Part shown: positions 7,921 through 15,309 of the stretch, one piece after another
How the letters are laid out: each line of letters begins with the position of its first letter
How positions within the stretch are numbered: the stretch's first letter is position 1
DNA from: Bacteroidales bacterium
GTDB taxonomy: Bacteria; Bacteroidota; Bacteroidia; Bacteroidales; UBA932
Assembly: GCA_028686425.1 (NCBI GenBank)
Contig: JAQUBZ010000012.1
Coordinates: forward strand, 1-64,000
DNA: 64,000 nucleotides
Direction of reading: 5' to 3'
Notes under the pieces: generated by a model
What the model was told of the DNA's origin: nothing
Databases searched by the model: none
What the model saw: the letters and a program-made list of their open reading frames with translations, nothing else
Position numbers and translations under genes: made by a program

Positions 7921-8982
7921 ATGAGGAGAAACCAACTATTATTAAATTGTATTTGTGTCCTAATGACGTGCTTCATTGTCTGCATTTCCTGTTCAAGGAG
8001 CACGGATGAGTATAATGCTCCTGTGTTTAAAGAAACTGTTGAAGTAGCGCTTGAGGTTTTGAATGATGATATTTCATTTACCTACGGGACAATTGACTGT
8101 GTTGATACTCTTCTAATTATAAGCAACAAGACCACTCTTAATAAGAATACTTTTCACATATTTTCTGCAAACAGCGGTAAATACATAAAAAGTTTTGGAT
8201 CGGTAGGAAGAGGACCGGGAGAAACGTTGTTTACAGCTCCTAATTTTAGTACTGATTACAATAACAGTAGAATGTATGTGTATGATACCCCTCTACATAA
8301 GCTTATTGAATACGATATATCCAAAGTATTAAATGGAGATGTTCATTATGCCTCAGATATAAAAATGGAGGAAGACAACGGTCATATTCTAACCTCGCGT
8401 TTTTACTCATTGGATGATAGATTATTTTTATGGGTAGATCAGCGATTCGTTATAGGGAGTACATCAAACATAATATCATGCTATGGCTCTTATCCCCGAC
8501 TGGATGAACCCGAAGAATATAAAAAATTAGAACGCTCGTATTTTGACAGACTGAGTTATACAAGAGTTTCACCAAATAAGTCAAAATTTGCTCATGCAAC
8601 ATATAGCGGGTGTATTTTAGAAACCTTTTCTTGTATAAATAACACTATTACACCTATTGCCATTAACAGATTATATAGACCAATATACGAAAATAAATAT
8701 AAAAATGAAAATTATCCTCATGTCTTTCAATCCAATAAAGCAATTTGCGGAATAAAAAATTTGGCGTGCACTAACGAATACATTTATGCAACCTATTCCG
8801 ACATACCTAAGGAGTGCTCATATAAGTCTATTGCTGTCTTTGATTGGAATTGTCAACCGGTCAAATTATTATCATTTGAAGATAAAATACAGTACATGTA
8901 TGTCCTCTCCGGAGACAAAGCGGGTTTTGCCCTCGCAGAGCGTGAAGATGGAATTGTATATTTGGCCAGATTTGAATTATAA
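7921..8982 (+). CDS. BF3164-like propeller lipoprotein (paralogue of the gene at 13717)
   Basis: 353 residues. The lipobox is IVCISC, followed by SRSTDEYNAPVFKE. The glycine turn SVGRGPGETLFTAP (about 97-110) is typical of BF3164-like, TolB-like 6-bladed propellers. Residues about 25-105 are almost identical to the protein encoded at 13717, as are the last ~35 (from QYMYVL to ARFEL). The middle is much more diverged, suggesting gene conversion or uneven selection. Identity with the other locus continues past the stop codon (acttaaatgcttatgaaaa) and then breaks into a deletion scar. It is the last intact gene of locus A. Confidence 0.75.
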   Translation: MRRNQLLLNCICVLMTCFIVCISCSRSTDEYNAPVFKETVEVALEVLNDDISFTYGTIDCVDTLLIISNKTTLNKNTFHIFSANSGKYIKSFGSVGRGPGETLFTAPNFSTDYNNSRMYVYDTPLHKLIEYDISKVLNGDVHYASDIKMEEDNGHILTSRFYSLDDRLFLWVDQRFVIGSTSNIISCYGSYPRLDEPEEYKKLERSYFDRLSYTRVSPNKSKFAHATYSGCILETFSCINNTITPIAINRLYRPIYENKYKNENYPHVFQSNKAICGIKNLACTNEYIYATYSDIPKECSYKSIAVFDWNCQPVKLLSFEDKIQYMYVLSGDKAGFALAEREDGIVYLARFEL

Positions 8983-9023
8983 ACTTAAATGCTTATGAAA
9001 ATTATTTGATTAATCATGTATAT
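8983..9023 (+). pseudogene. Scar: fragments of the thioredoxin-fold and signal peptidase genes
   Basis: The first bases (acttaaatgcttatgaaaa) repeat the start of the thioredoxin-fold lipoprotein gene at 14773. Without a gap follows tttgattaatcatgtatat, which repeats an internal piece of the signal peptidase gene (about 15615-15633). The next base begins the repeat at 9024. The order is the same as in locus B, with everything between deleted. This shows that locus A once carried those genes. Confidence 0.7.
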
Positions 9024-9158
9024 ACTCGGGATTCAACATAAAAAGAGTGGGTTTTTACAACAACAGAGTGGGTTTTAACTTTTCCAAAGAGGTAATAACT
9101 CAGTAATTTTGCATCATATTATTGCGGAGCAATGTTTCTGGGCAAGATTGTATTGTAA
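9024..9158. repeat. Duplicate of the tolC operon promoter region, copy 1
   Basis: About 135 bases (actcggg to gtattgtaa) align with 17656-17789, the region in front of the intact tolC operon. The alignment includes a pair of AGAGTGGGTTTTTAC / AGAGTGGGTTTTAAC direct repeats at 9044 and 9065 (21-base period) and a TAATTTTG -7 element at 9104-9111. This copy drives only gene remnants. Confidence 0.8.
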
Positions 9159-9168
9159 CTCCACTGCT

Positions 9169-9236
9169 GCTGGAACAGTATAATAGGTTGTATTCAGCAG
9201 TACAGAACAGCAAGACTATATCTTTTCCTAAATGGG
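9169..9236 (+). pseudogene. Fragment of a tolC-like outer-membrane factor gene
   Basis: Bases 9169-9216 align with 18077-18124 inside the intact tolC gene with roughly 8 mismatches in 48, for example gcagtacaga next to cagc.agac. The next ~20 bases (ttttcctaaatggg) correspond to about 18325-18340, so an internal deletion separates the two pieces. The same junction recurs at 3123-3150. The fragment is non-functional. It proves that the duplicated unit extended from the propeller gene into tolC. Confidence 0.65.
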
Positions 9237-9271
9237 GGCAGTCGCAAAATACCCAAAATAAATATAATAAT

Positions 9272-9829
9272 ATGAAAATAAATTAAATACTGTAGCAAAA
9301 GGGGATGCTTTTGAGAATATGGTTTTTCATTAAAATGAAAGAGTTGCTGGAGTCCGACAAGTTGGGGCTCTCCCCAATCCATAGCAAGATATTTCAAAAG
9401 AAAGAGTATCAATGAAAAACAGGAAATACAATTATATTTGATATTGCCATCGAATCGTATCATCCTAATAGTGATGAGTGCTCAACATTAACCCTTATAG
9501 AATGTAAGGATTATAAATCTCCCATTGAAGTTAATCAGTTACGTAATTTTGTGGCAAGTATTGATGATGTTGGCGGTAATAAAGGTTATTTTATTACCAC
9601 AAGCCACTTTCAACAAGGGGCAATCAAGCATGCAAGAAGTTATAAGATCGGCCTTGCAAAATTTAACAAACAAAATCTGGATGCTGAGGAATGGGTATTA
9701 AGACGAGTTGGTTATCAGAATCACCAAAAAAGACAGACTATTTTAGAAGAATTATGTTCATCAAATACATCACAAAATGATTTTGTTGCCATCTGTGGTT
9801 ATGACTATTATTCCAATTTTCTTGGTTAA
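9272..9829 (+). pseudogene. Decayed Mrr-like restriction endonuclease
   Basis: Reading through, the product would begin near ATG 9272 and contain KGDAFENMVFH, then (after a frameshift near 9328) MKELLESDKLGLSP, then an in-frame TGA at 9413-9415. After that comes an intact half with IIFDIAIE, LIECKDYKSPI and GYFITTSHFQQGAI. The D...ECK pattern is the PD-(D/E)xK core and the TTSxFxxGA helix is typical of Mrr-type restriction endonucleases. One frameshift and one nonsense codon make it inactive. The intact 3' part from 9551 would lack the first catalytic acidic residue if translated alone. It is followed directly by the first copy of the KKAVAK repeat. Confidence 0.65.
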
Positions 9830-9875
9830 AAAGGCTGTAGCCAAGATGGCCAAAAGGCAGAGGAAAGATTAAAAG
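9828..9875 (+). repeat. ~40-bp dispersed direct repeat, copy 1
   Basis: The unit aaggctgtagccaagat, then (a/g)(a/c)ccaaaag.cagaggaaa, occurs here, at 11230-11268 and at 13147-13198, all in the same orientation. In one frame copies 1 and 3 encode V-K-K-A-V-A-K-[MI]-[AT]-K-R-Q-R-K, like a basic protein C-terminus. The three copies bracket the ATPase gene and the GNAT/Fic genes. Bases 9876-9965 hold only a short A+T-rich leader for the ATPase. Confidence 0.75.
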
Positions 9876-9965
9876 CTTCGCGTGAAGTTATTTATTTTGA
9901 GAATAATTGCTTGAAGGTTTCGAGTGTATTCTAAACTTTTGTACATTTGCAGAAAAATATAGAAT

Positions 9966-11234
9966 ATGGACGAAAGATTTGAAACTTTAAAGAAATATAA
10001 CCTATGGGAGGGGAATGCTCTGCCTATTGGATATTTACGCGCTGACTATACACAAAAGATAAATTCATATATTGGTAACAGATTGGTTAAAGTGCTTGTC
10101 GGGCAACGAAGAGTGGGGAAAAGCTATATTCTGCGCCAATTGGCTATGCAGTTGATTGCAAGTGGTGTCGACAAGAAAAACATATTCTTTCTAAACAAAG
10201 AGTTCTCCGATTTTGATTTTATCAAGACCTACACAGACCTTGATGAATTGGTGAAATTGTACAAGCGACAGATTAATCCCCAAGGCCGTATCTATCTTTT
10301 TATTGACGAGATACAGAACATCGAAGGTTGGGAACATATAGTTAATTCATACTCGCAAGATTATGTTGATGAGTATGAGGTATTCATCAGCGGCTCCAAT
10401 TCAAAAATGTTATCCGGCGAACTATCCACATTGCTATCGGGTCGCTACGTTGATTTTAAGATATTGCCTTTATCGTACCATGAATATTTGGGTATAGCTC
10501 AAAAAGAGGACATCAAGCAGAGTTACATTGACTATATGCAAACAGGCGGTATGCCCGAACTCTTTCAGCTCTCCAATGAGGAAGTTAAACGGAACTATAT
10601 TGAAGCATTGAAAGATACCATTTTACTGAAAGACATTATTCAAAGATATAACATCAAGGATACCAAGTTACTTGAGGATATTTTTGTTTATTTGATAAAC
10701 AATGCCGCAAATCTGCTTTCAGTGCGTAATATAGCGAACTACTTCAAAAGCAGTGGCCGCAAAACAAGTTACGACACAGTAGCTGCCTACATCGGTTATA
10801 TCGAAAATACATATTTGATTCATCGAGTAGAGAGATTCAATATCAAAGGCAAAGAGACGATAGCAGGTAATTGTAAATACTACGCCAATGACCTTTCATT
10901 CAATAATTACCTATATCGAGGCTTTGGCTATGGTATCGGCTATATGCTCGAGAACTTAGTATACCTCGAACTTGTTCGTGGTGGGTATAACATTTATGTG
11001 GGCGCTATTAAAGACAAAGAGGTGGACTTCGTCGCAATTAAAGGCGATAGAACAATCTATATTCAGACAACATATATGTTGATAGACAAACAAACCATTG
11101 AACGAGAATATTCTCCGCTTGAGGTCATCGATGACTCGTTTGAGAAAATTGTGGTATCGTTGGATGATATTGCACAACCGTCAAGAGGAGGAATACGGAA
11201 TATTCAAGCGTGGAAGCTATCTGATATATTGTAG
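9966..11234 (+). CDS. AAA-type ATPase with DUF4143 domain
   Basis: 422 residues. The Walker A motif VLVGQRRVGKSYIL lies at about 41-54 and Walker B with hhhhDE (IYLFIDEIQNIEGW) at about 110-123, followed by ISGSNSKML (sensor 1-like). The C-terminal DUF4143 part contains a winged-helix-like segment and a PD-(D/E)xK-like patch (LVYLELVRGGY, KEVDFVAIK, YIQTTY). This architecture is very common in Bacteroidales genomes, often as solitary genes in variable regions; its physiological role is not established. It sits between repeat copies 1 and 2; copy 2 begins in the last codons of this gene. Confidence 0.8.
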   Translation: MDERFETLKKYNLWEGNALPIGYLRADYTQKINSYIGNRLVKVLVGQRRVGKSYILRQLAMQLIASGVDKKNIFFLNKEFSDFDFIKTYTDLDELVKLYKRQINPQGRIYLFIDEIQNIEGWEHIVNSYSQDYVDEYEVFISGSNSKMLSGELSTLLSGRYVDFKILPLSYHEYLGIAQKEDIKQSYIDYMQTGGMPELFQLSNEEVKRNYIEALKDTILLKDIIQRYNIKDTKLLEDIFVYLINNAANLLSVRNIANYFKSSGRKTSYDTVAAYIGYIENTYLIHRVERFNIKGKETIAGNCKYYANDLSFNNYLYRGFGYGIGYMLENLVYLELVRGGYNIYVGAIKDKEVDFVAIKGDRTIYIQTTYMLIDKQTIEREYSPLEVIDDSFEKIVVSLDDIAQPSRGGIRNIQAWKLSDIL

Positions 11235-11268
11235 CCAAGATAACCAAAAGTCAGAGGAAAGATTAAAA
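11230..11268 (+). repeat. ~40-bp dispersed direct repeat, copy 2
   Basis: tgtagccaagataaccaaaag.cagaggaaagattaaaa aligns with copies at 9828 and 13147. It starts in the final codons of the ATPase gene, whose TAG stop is part of the repeat. This suggests that the repeat is a boundary at which modules were joined. Confidence 0.75.
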
Positions 11269-11301
11269 CTGTTCTAAATAGAATATTTAAAATACCCAAT
11301 A

Positions 11302-11841
11302 ATGAATATCGAGTTTAAACCAATATATAACGAATGTGAAGTCTTCAGGAACGACGTAAGGCGTGTACTGTCAATCGCCGTGAATGAAACGTTTGGAGAC
11401 TTTGAAGACGAATCGGCAAACCCTGAGGAAGTAATTGCAGATGCCGACATAGATATGACGATGCAACAGCCATCGGAAGAAGTTTATTTCATTGAAATAG
11501 ACAAGGTTCGTGTTGGTGCAATCGCGCTGAACATCAATACTGAAAGCGATGGCGGCTGCCGTGGAAAGTTGGATCTTTTTATCATCTATCCCGAATATCA
11601 CAGCAAAGGTTATGGCACAAAAATAATTCAAGCCATCGAGCAGAAATATCCCGAGGTTCGCGTGTGGGAACTGATAACGCCATATTTCGAGAAACGAAAC
11701 ATCCATTTCTATGTAAACAAATGCGGCTACAAAATTGTAGAGTTCTTCAATGCAAAGCATATCGACAAAGCCTATTCCGAGAGAAGAGGCGACATGCGGT
11801 CTTTTGAGAAAGAGTATTTTAGATTCGAGAAGGAGGTCTAA
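11302..11841 (+). CDS. GNAT-family N-acetyltransferase
   Basis: 179 residues. The acetyl-CoA binding motif A is LDLFIIYPEYHSKGYGTKII (about 91-110), with the Q/R-x-x-G-x-G/A loop present as S-K-G-Y-G-T. The preceding strand (VGAIALNI) and the later HFYVNKCGYKIVEF strand-helix match the GNAT fold. The N-terminal 40 residues are acidic. The substrate is not predictable. It lies alone between repeat copy 2 and the convergent Fic gene, with 19 bases between the two stop codons. Confidence 0.8.
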   Translation: MNIEFKPIYNECEVFRNDVRRVLSIAVNETFGDFEDESANPEEVIADADIDMTMQQPSEEVYFIEIDKVRVGAIALNINTESDGGCRGKLDLFIIYPEYHSKGYGTKIIQAIEQKYPEVRVWELITPYFEKRNIHFYVNKCGYKIVEFFNAKHIDKAYSERRGDMRSFEKEYFRFEKEV

Positions 11842-11860
11842 TACATTTTGCCGGCGACTG

Positions 11861-12895
11861 CTAAAAATAGGTCTTCACCGCGAACTCTTCTTGGTCGATA
11901 AAAATCTGTTTGAAGGCATAGATATTGTTCTGCTCGTAAAAAATCAACATCGCCTTTTTGTAGTCAATAGAATCTACTGTGCGGAATGAAATTGGGCAGT
12001 AGTTATTGGCAATCAAAATGGCATTGCTCACGATACGGGCAGTGCGCTTGTTGCCGTCGTTGAAAGGCTGAATGTAGGACAATAGCAATAATACAAGTAG
12101 AGCTTTTTCAAATATGTTGGCACGGCTATTTATCAGTTCACAGGTCTGTTCCAATGCCTCACGAATCTGAAACTCGTTGTCTAATGGGCGGTAGTTTGTA
12201 CCAGTGATGCCGACACGCCTGATTCGTATATTACGCTCTACCGGTAACTCCTTGATAAGGATAGAGTGAATCGTTTCTAGTTTGGCAACGTTGAGCTCTG
12301 AGAGATACTCCGGATTGTCGAGAATAAAATCCAGCGCATCTTTGTGGTTGAGCAACATCACCGCCTCATCTTTACTTTTCCCTTGGGCAGTCTCTTTTTC
12401 TTTGAGCAGTTTTTCTGTTTCAAGCAGCGAATAGGTGTTGCCCTCTATTTGCGATGATTTCCAGCTAAGGTCAATGCCCAATCGCTCCATTTCACTGCGG
12501 TATCCATTTTCGGAAAGCGTCGATATATTCTTGCGGAATGTCTCTTGCAGGGCGTTTAATTGCTCAAACTCCGCCTTTGTAAAGATTGCTGGTGTTGCAC
12601 GAAGAGCCGGTATCAACTCAAAATTGTACTGACCGATTATCTGACGTTCATCGACTTCCTTTTCAAAGTAGGTCGCAATATCAACCGGCATAAATAATTG
12701 ATAGGACGGCGAAATTGAATAGCGGCTGGATTTCGATTTGCCGGTTACGACGACAACTCCATCGGCAACCAACTTTGCCAACTCACGTCTCACCGTTGCA
12801 TATGACGCCTTTACACCTGCTCTTTCTGAAATCTCGGAAGATGACAGTTTTGGATTTGCCTTTATGAAATCTAATATCTGCTCACTGTTACTCAT
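11861..12895 (-). CDS. Fic-domain protein with N-terminal winged helix and degenerate active-site motif
   Basis: 344 residues. An N-terminal winged helix (about 5-60: LSSSEISERAGVKASYATVRREL) suggests DNA binding. The Fic core follows. The inhibitory helix SSQIEGN (147-153) matches (S/T)xxxE(G/N), as in self-inhibited Fic proteins. The catalytic loop reads YIQPFNDGNKRTARI: the His of HPFx(D/E)GN(G/K)R is Gln276, and Gly is Lys in GNKR. With the catalytic His missing, standard AMPylation is doubtful. The protein may be a regulator or have another activity. Its promoter carries a TTTTGCTCAAAA palindrome, compatible with autoregulation through the winged helix. Confidence 0.8.
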   Translation of the reverse strand: MSNSEQILDFIKANPKLSSSEISERAGVKASYATVRRELAKLVADGVVVVTGKSKSSRYSISPSYQLFMPVDIATYFEKEVDERQIIGQYNFELIPALRATPAIFTKAEFEQLNALQETFRKNISTLSENGYRSEMERLGIDLSWKSSQIEGNTYSLLETEKLLKEKETAQGKSKDEAVMLLNHKDALDFILDNPEYLSELNVAKLETIHSILIKELPVERNIRIRRVGITGTNYRPLDNEFQIREALEQTCELINSRANIFEKALLVLLLLSYIQPFNDGNKRTARIVSNAILIANNYCPISFRTVDSIDYKKAMLIFYEQNNIYAFKQIFIDQEEFAVKTYF

Positions 12896-12916
12896 AATCG
12901 TTCGTCTTTCTGCTCA

Positions 12917-12945
12917 CAAATATAATACTGTTTTGCTCAAAACAA
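12917..12945 (-). promoter_or_regulatory. Promoter and palindrome upstream of fic
   Basis: On the minus strand, TTG (12943-12945), an 18-base spacer and TATATTTG (12917-12924) fit the Bacteroidetes consensus. The palindrome TTTTGCTCAAAA (12931-12942) fills the spacer and could be the operator for the winged helix of the Fic protein itself (inference). Confidence 0.55.
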
Positions 12946-12998
12946 GTAAAAAGTGGGCAGAATATTTAATTTATGATGAGCAGAAAGGTTATTTACTA

Positions 12999-13230
12999 TG
13001 ATAATTCAGGCGGATTCTGACAACTCGCTGAACAAAATTATAATAACTCACCGAATGAAATAACAATATTCAGCCGAACGATTATCCGCTAACTCGCCAG
13101 ATAAGTATTCAAAAGTTATCTCCCCATAGTGGATAGCCGATGATGTAAAAAAGGCTGTAGCCAAGATAACCAAAAGGCAGAGGAAAAAATTAAAAGCTCT
13201 TGACGGACAAGAGGGGAAAAATACATAATG
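12999..13230 (+). pseudogene. Decayed coding remnant ending in the dispersed repeat, copy 3
   Basis: In one frame the sequence reads from ATG 12999 (MIIQADSDNSLNKII...) through single TAA and TAG stops to WIADDVKKAVAK, then ITKRQRKKLKALD and the stop near 13228. The part 13147-13198 is copy 3 of the dispersed repeat (aaggctgtagccaagataac, caaaaggcagaggaaa). I do not recognise the family. The repeat looks like the 3' end of a once-longer gene that also survives as fragments at 9828 and 11230. Confidence 0.45.
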
Positions 13231-13241
13231 GGAGAAGTAAA

Positions 13242-13377
13242 GTGTCATCAAAAAACTCCCGATGTAATTTTTTGATTTTTCGCTTATGGACAATACGCTG
13301 TTTATCAATCTATTACAAATAGACGAATGTAAGGAATTTTATTTGGTGGATTGCATGTACCCACCTACCTTTGCATA
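13242..13377. repeat. Conserved promoter block upstream of NVEALA-like gene, copy B
   Basis: About 135 bases aligned with 4791-4926. Conservation is highest over the -33/-7 region and its dyad, and clear over the upstream ~90 bases, where substitutions are mostly transitions. No open frame in it is conserved between the two copies, so the conservation is not explained by coding. Confidence 0.8.
13342..13373 (+). promoter_or_regulatory. NVEALA promoter B with dyad in the spacer
   Basis: TTTG (13342-13345), a 20-base spacer and TACCTTTG (13366-13373). The spacer again holds GGTGG (13345-13349) and CCACC (13361-13365). The only difference from copy A inside the spacer is one base (gcatgc to gcatgt). 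The leader to the peptide ATG at 13424 is about 45 bases. Confidence 0.75.
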
Positions 13378-13423
13378 GCAAGTCTGAGAAAAACTCAGAC
13401 GCTCAATTTAAAAAATAATACTT

Positions 13424-13717
13424 ATGAAACAATTCTTTGCAATTTGCATTGTCATTGCAGGTGCCATGACAGTTGCGTTTGCCACTAAATCCTTTAGTTA
13501 CTCCAATCCTGCAAAAGACAGTATCGTTGAAGCCAACATTGAATGTCTTACAGACGATGAGCCTACTATTACAGGAAAATGCAATCCAGGAGTAGAAGAG
13601 TGTTTCTTTTCTTGCAAAAAATGTGGTGCTCAGTATTATAGCAACAAAAATCACGATAAAGAGGGAGAAGCCTACGAAGTAAGTGGAATCTGTCTTGTCT
13701 GCAAAAAGGAACTTTAA
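13424..13717 (+). CDS. NVEALA-like secreted Cys-rich peptide with CxxC pairs
   Basis: 97 residues. The signal peptide spans about 1-20 (MKQFFAICIVIAGAMTVAFA). A stretch IVEANIECLTDDE (33-45) aligns with the NVEALA signature of the peptide at 5000 (N-V-E-A-L-T). The mature part has seven Cys: ECLT, GKCNP, ECFF, SCKKCG and ICLVCKK. The last two form C-x-x-C pairs like a small zinc ribbon or disulfide knuckle. It is preceded by the conserved promoter block and its stop overlaps the next gene (TAATG at 13715). Peptide export followed by oxidation or metal binding is plausible; the activity is unknown. Confidence 0.7.
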   Translation: MKQFFAICIVIAGAMTVAFATKSFSYSNPAKDSIVEANIECLTDDEPTITGKCNPGVEECFFSCKKCGAQYYSNKNHDKEGEAYEVSGICLVCKKEL

Positions 13718-14766
13718 TGCAGCCTCGTTCCTTTATATTGATTTTCATCATTATACTCATCCACATTTCATGTTCAAGAAACACGGATGAGTATAATGCT
13801 CCTGTGTTTAAAGAGACTGTTGAAGTAGCGCTTGAAGTGTTAAATGATGATATATCATTTACATACGGAACTATTGACCGTATTGATACTCTTCTGATTA
13901 TAAGCAACAAGACCACTCTGAACAAGAATACTTTTCACATATTTTCCGCAAACAGCGGGGCCTATATCAAGAGTTTCGGAGCTTCGGGAAGAGGGCCTGG
14001 GGAAACATTTTTTACAGCTCCCAAATTCAGTATTGATTACAAAACCAGAAAAATCTACGTTTATGATACCAATTTGCGAAAACTTATAGAGTATTCATTA
14101 GATAAAATTTTGAATGGCGATACAATATTCTGGATGGAAATGTCAATGCCGGCAAGTGAAAAAAATCATATTTTGACTACAAAATTTTACTCTCTAAACA
14201 ACGGGATATTTTTGTGGTCAAATAACAGGTTTATTATTGGAAATACCTCAAAAGTACTATCAGTTTATACGGATTATCCTAAATTAGATGAACCGGACGA
14301 GTACAAAAAAGTAGAACATTCATATTTTGATTATTTAAGTTACATGAACGTATCTCCTGATAAGTCAAAATTTGCCCATGCAACATATAGTGGATTGATT
14401 TTAGAAACATTCTCTTGTGATAGTGAAACCATTAAACCAATTGCAATCAATAAGTTTTTCAATCCTATTTATCAATGTGAAAATAAGAATGTTAATTATC
14501 CTCGTGTGTACCCATCTGACAAAGCTAAAGGATGTATTAGAAACATCACATGTACCGATCAATATATTTATGCCACCTATTCAGAGCAGCAAAAAGCATT
14601 GGTTGGAAACACAGTTGCTGTCTTTGATTGGAATTGTCAACCTATCAAATTATTATCATTTGAAGATAGAGTACAGTACATGTATGTCCTCCCCGGAGAC
14701 AAAGCGGGTTTTGCCCTCGCCGAGCGTGAAGACGGAACTGTATATTTGGCCAGATTTGAATTATAA
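13717..14766 (+). CDS. BF3164-like propeller lipoprotein (paralogue of the gene at 7921)
   Basis: 349 residues. A short signal peptide ends in lipobox IHISC, followed by SRNTDEYNAPVFKE. The family turn is ASGRGPGETFFTAP. The first ~100 mature residues and the last ~35 are nearly identical to the protein at 7921, while the middle has diverged. The start overlaps the stop of the NVEALA-like peptide gene, so the two are translationally coupled. This supports a direct functional link, for example binding or surface presentation of the peptide (inference). Confidence 0.75.
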   Translation: MQPRSFILIFIIILIHISCSRNTDEYNAPVFKETVEVALEVLNDDISFTYGTIDRIDTLLIISNKTTLNKNTFHIFSANSGAYIKSFGASGRGPGETFFTAPKFSIDYKTRKIYVYDTNLRKLIEYSLDKILNGDTIFWMEMSMPASEKNHILTTKFYSLNNGIFLWSNNRFIIGNTSKVLSVYTDYPKLDEPDEYKKVEHSYFDYLSYMNVSPDKSKFAHATYSGLILETFSCDSETIKPIAINKFFNPIYQCENKNVNYPRVYPSDKAKGCIRNITCTDQYIYATYSEQQKALVGNTVAVFDWNCQPIKLLSFEDRVQYMYVLPGDKAGFALAEREDGTVYLARFEL

Positions 14767-14772
14767 ACTTAA

Positions 14773-15309
14773 ATGCTTATGAAAAAACTATTCTTGATGT
14801 TGTGTGGTATTGTGCTGTTGTTCCAATCATGTGAGTCCGGTAAACCTTCCGTAAAGGCAGAACTGAATAAAATGATTGGCAGCAGAGTAACATATCCAAG
14901 CGAAATGATGTTGTTGAACAATAACAATCGGATGATTGAGGACTATATGAATTCCGTTTACAAAGTCATATCATTTGTTGATTCAATACAATGTAATGAG
15001 TGCAAGGCAAAAGCCTTATTGCCATGGAATGAATTATTTCCGATGTACAAAAAACTCGGCATACCGGTATTGACTATTGTCAGCACCCCCGATTTATCTT
15101 CTTTTAATAATGCCGTCAAAGAAATCGGCATAACGTTCCCCTATATGTATGACATACACGATGAATTTGCAAAAAACAATCACATATCCTACAATGAATC
15201 GCTGAGAGTATTCCTGACAAGGAATGACACTATCATATTTGTCGGAAATCCGGCACATAACAATACTATTCACGAAATGTACATCAACAAACTGACCCAT
15301 ATTGAGTGA
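14773..15309 (+). CDS. Thioredoxin-fold lipoprotein with CNEC motif
   Basis: 178 residues (a second ATG at 14779 is equally possible). The lipobox is LLFQSC. The core has a strand YKVISFVDSIQCNECKAKAL with C-N-E-C at the start of the helix, then VLTIVSTPD, ITFPYMYD and SLRVFLTRND. This is the order of a redoxin/TlpA-like fold, although the C-x-x-C sequence is unusual. Its start lies 6 bases after the propeller gene and its stop overlaps the GTG of the signal peptidase gene. It is the counterpart of the CGGC protein at 6378. A role in thiol chemistry on the seven-Cys peptide is inferred from context. Confidence 0.6.
   Translation: MLMKKLFLMLCGIVLLFQSCESGKPSVKAELNKMIGSRVTYPSEMMLLNNNNRMIEDYMNSVYKVISFVDSIQCNECKAKALLPWNELFPMYKKLGIPVLTIVSTPDLSSFNNAVKEIGITFPYMYDIHDEFAKNNHISYNESLRVFLTRNDTIIFVGNPAHNNTIHEMYINKLTHIE

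Noticed and set aside
9551-9829. Short intact 92-codon frame as a free-standing gene
   Set aside because: Similarity continues upstream in the same frame across a TGA and then a frameshift, so it is the 3' part of a broken endonuclease gene.
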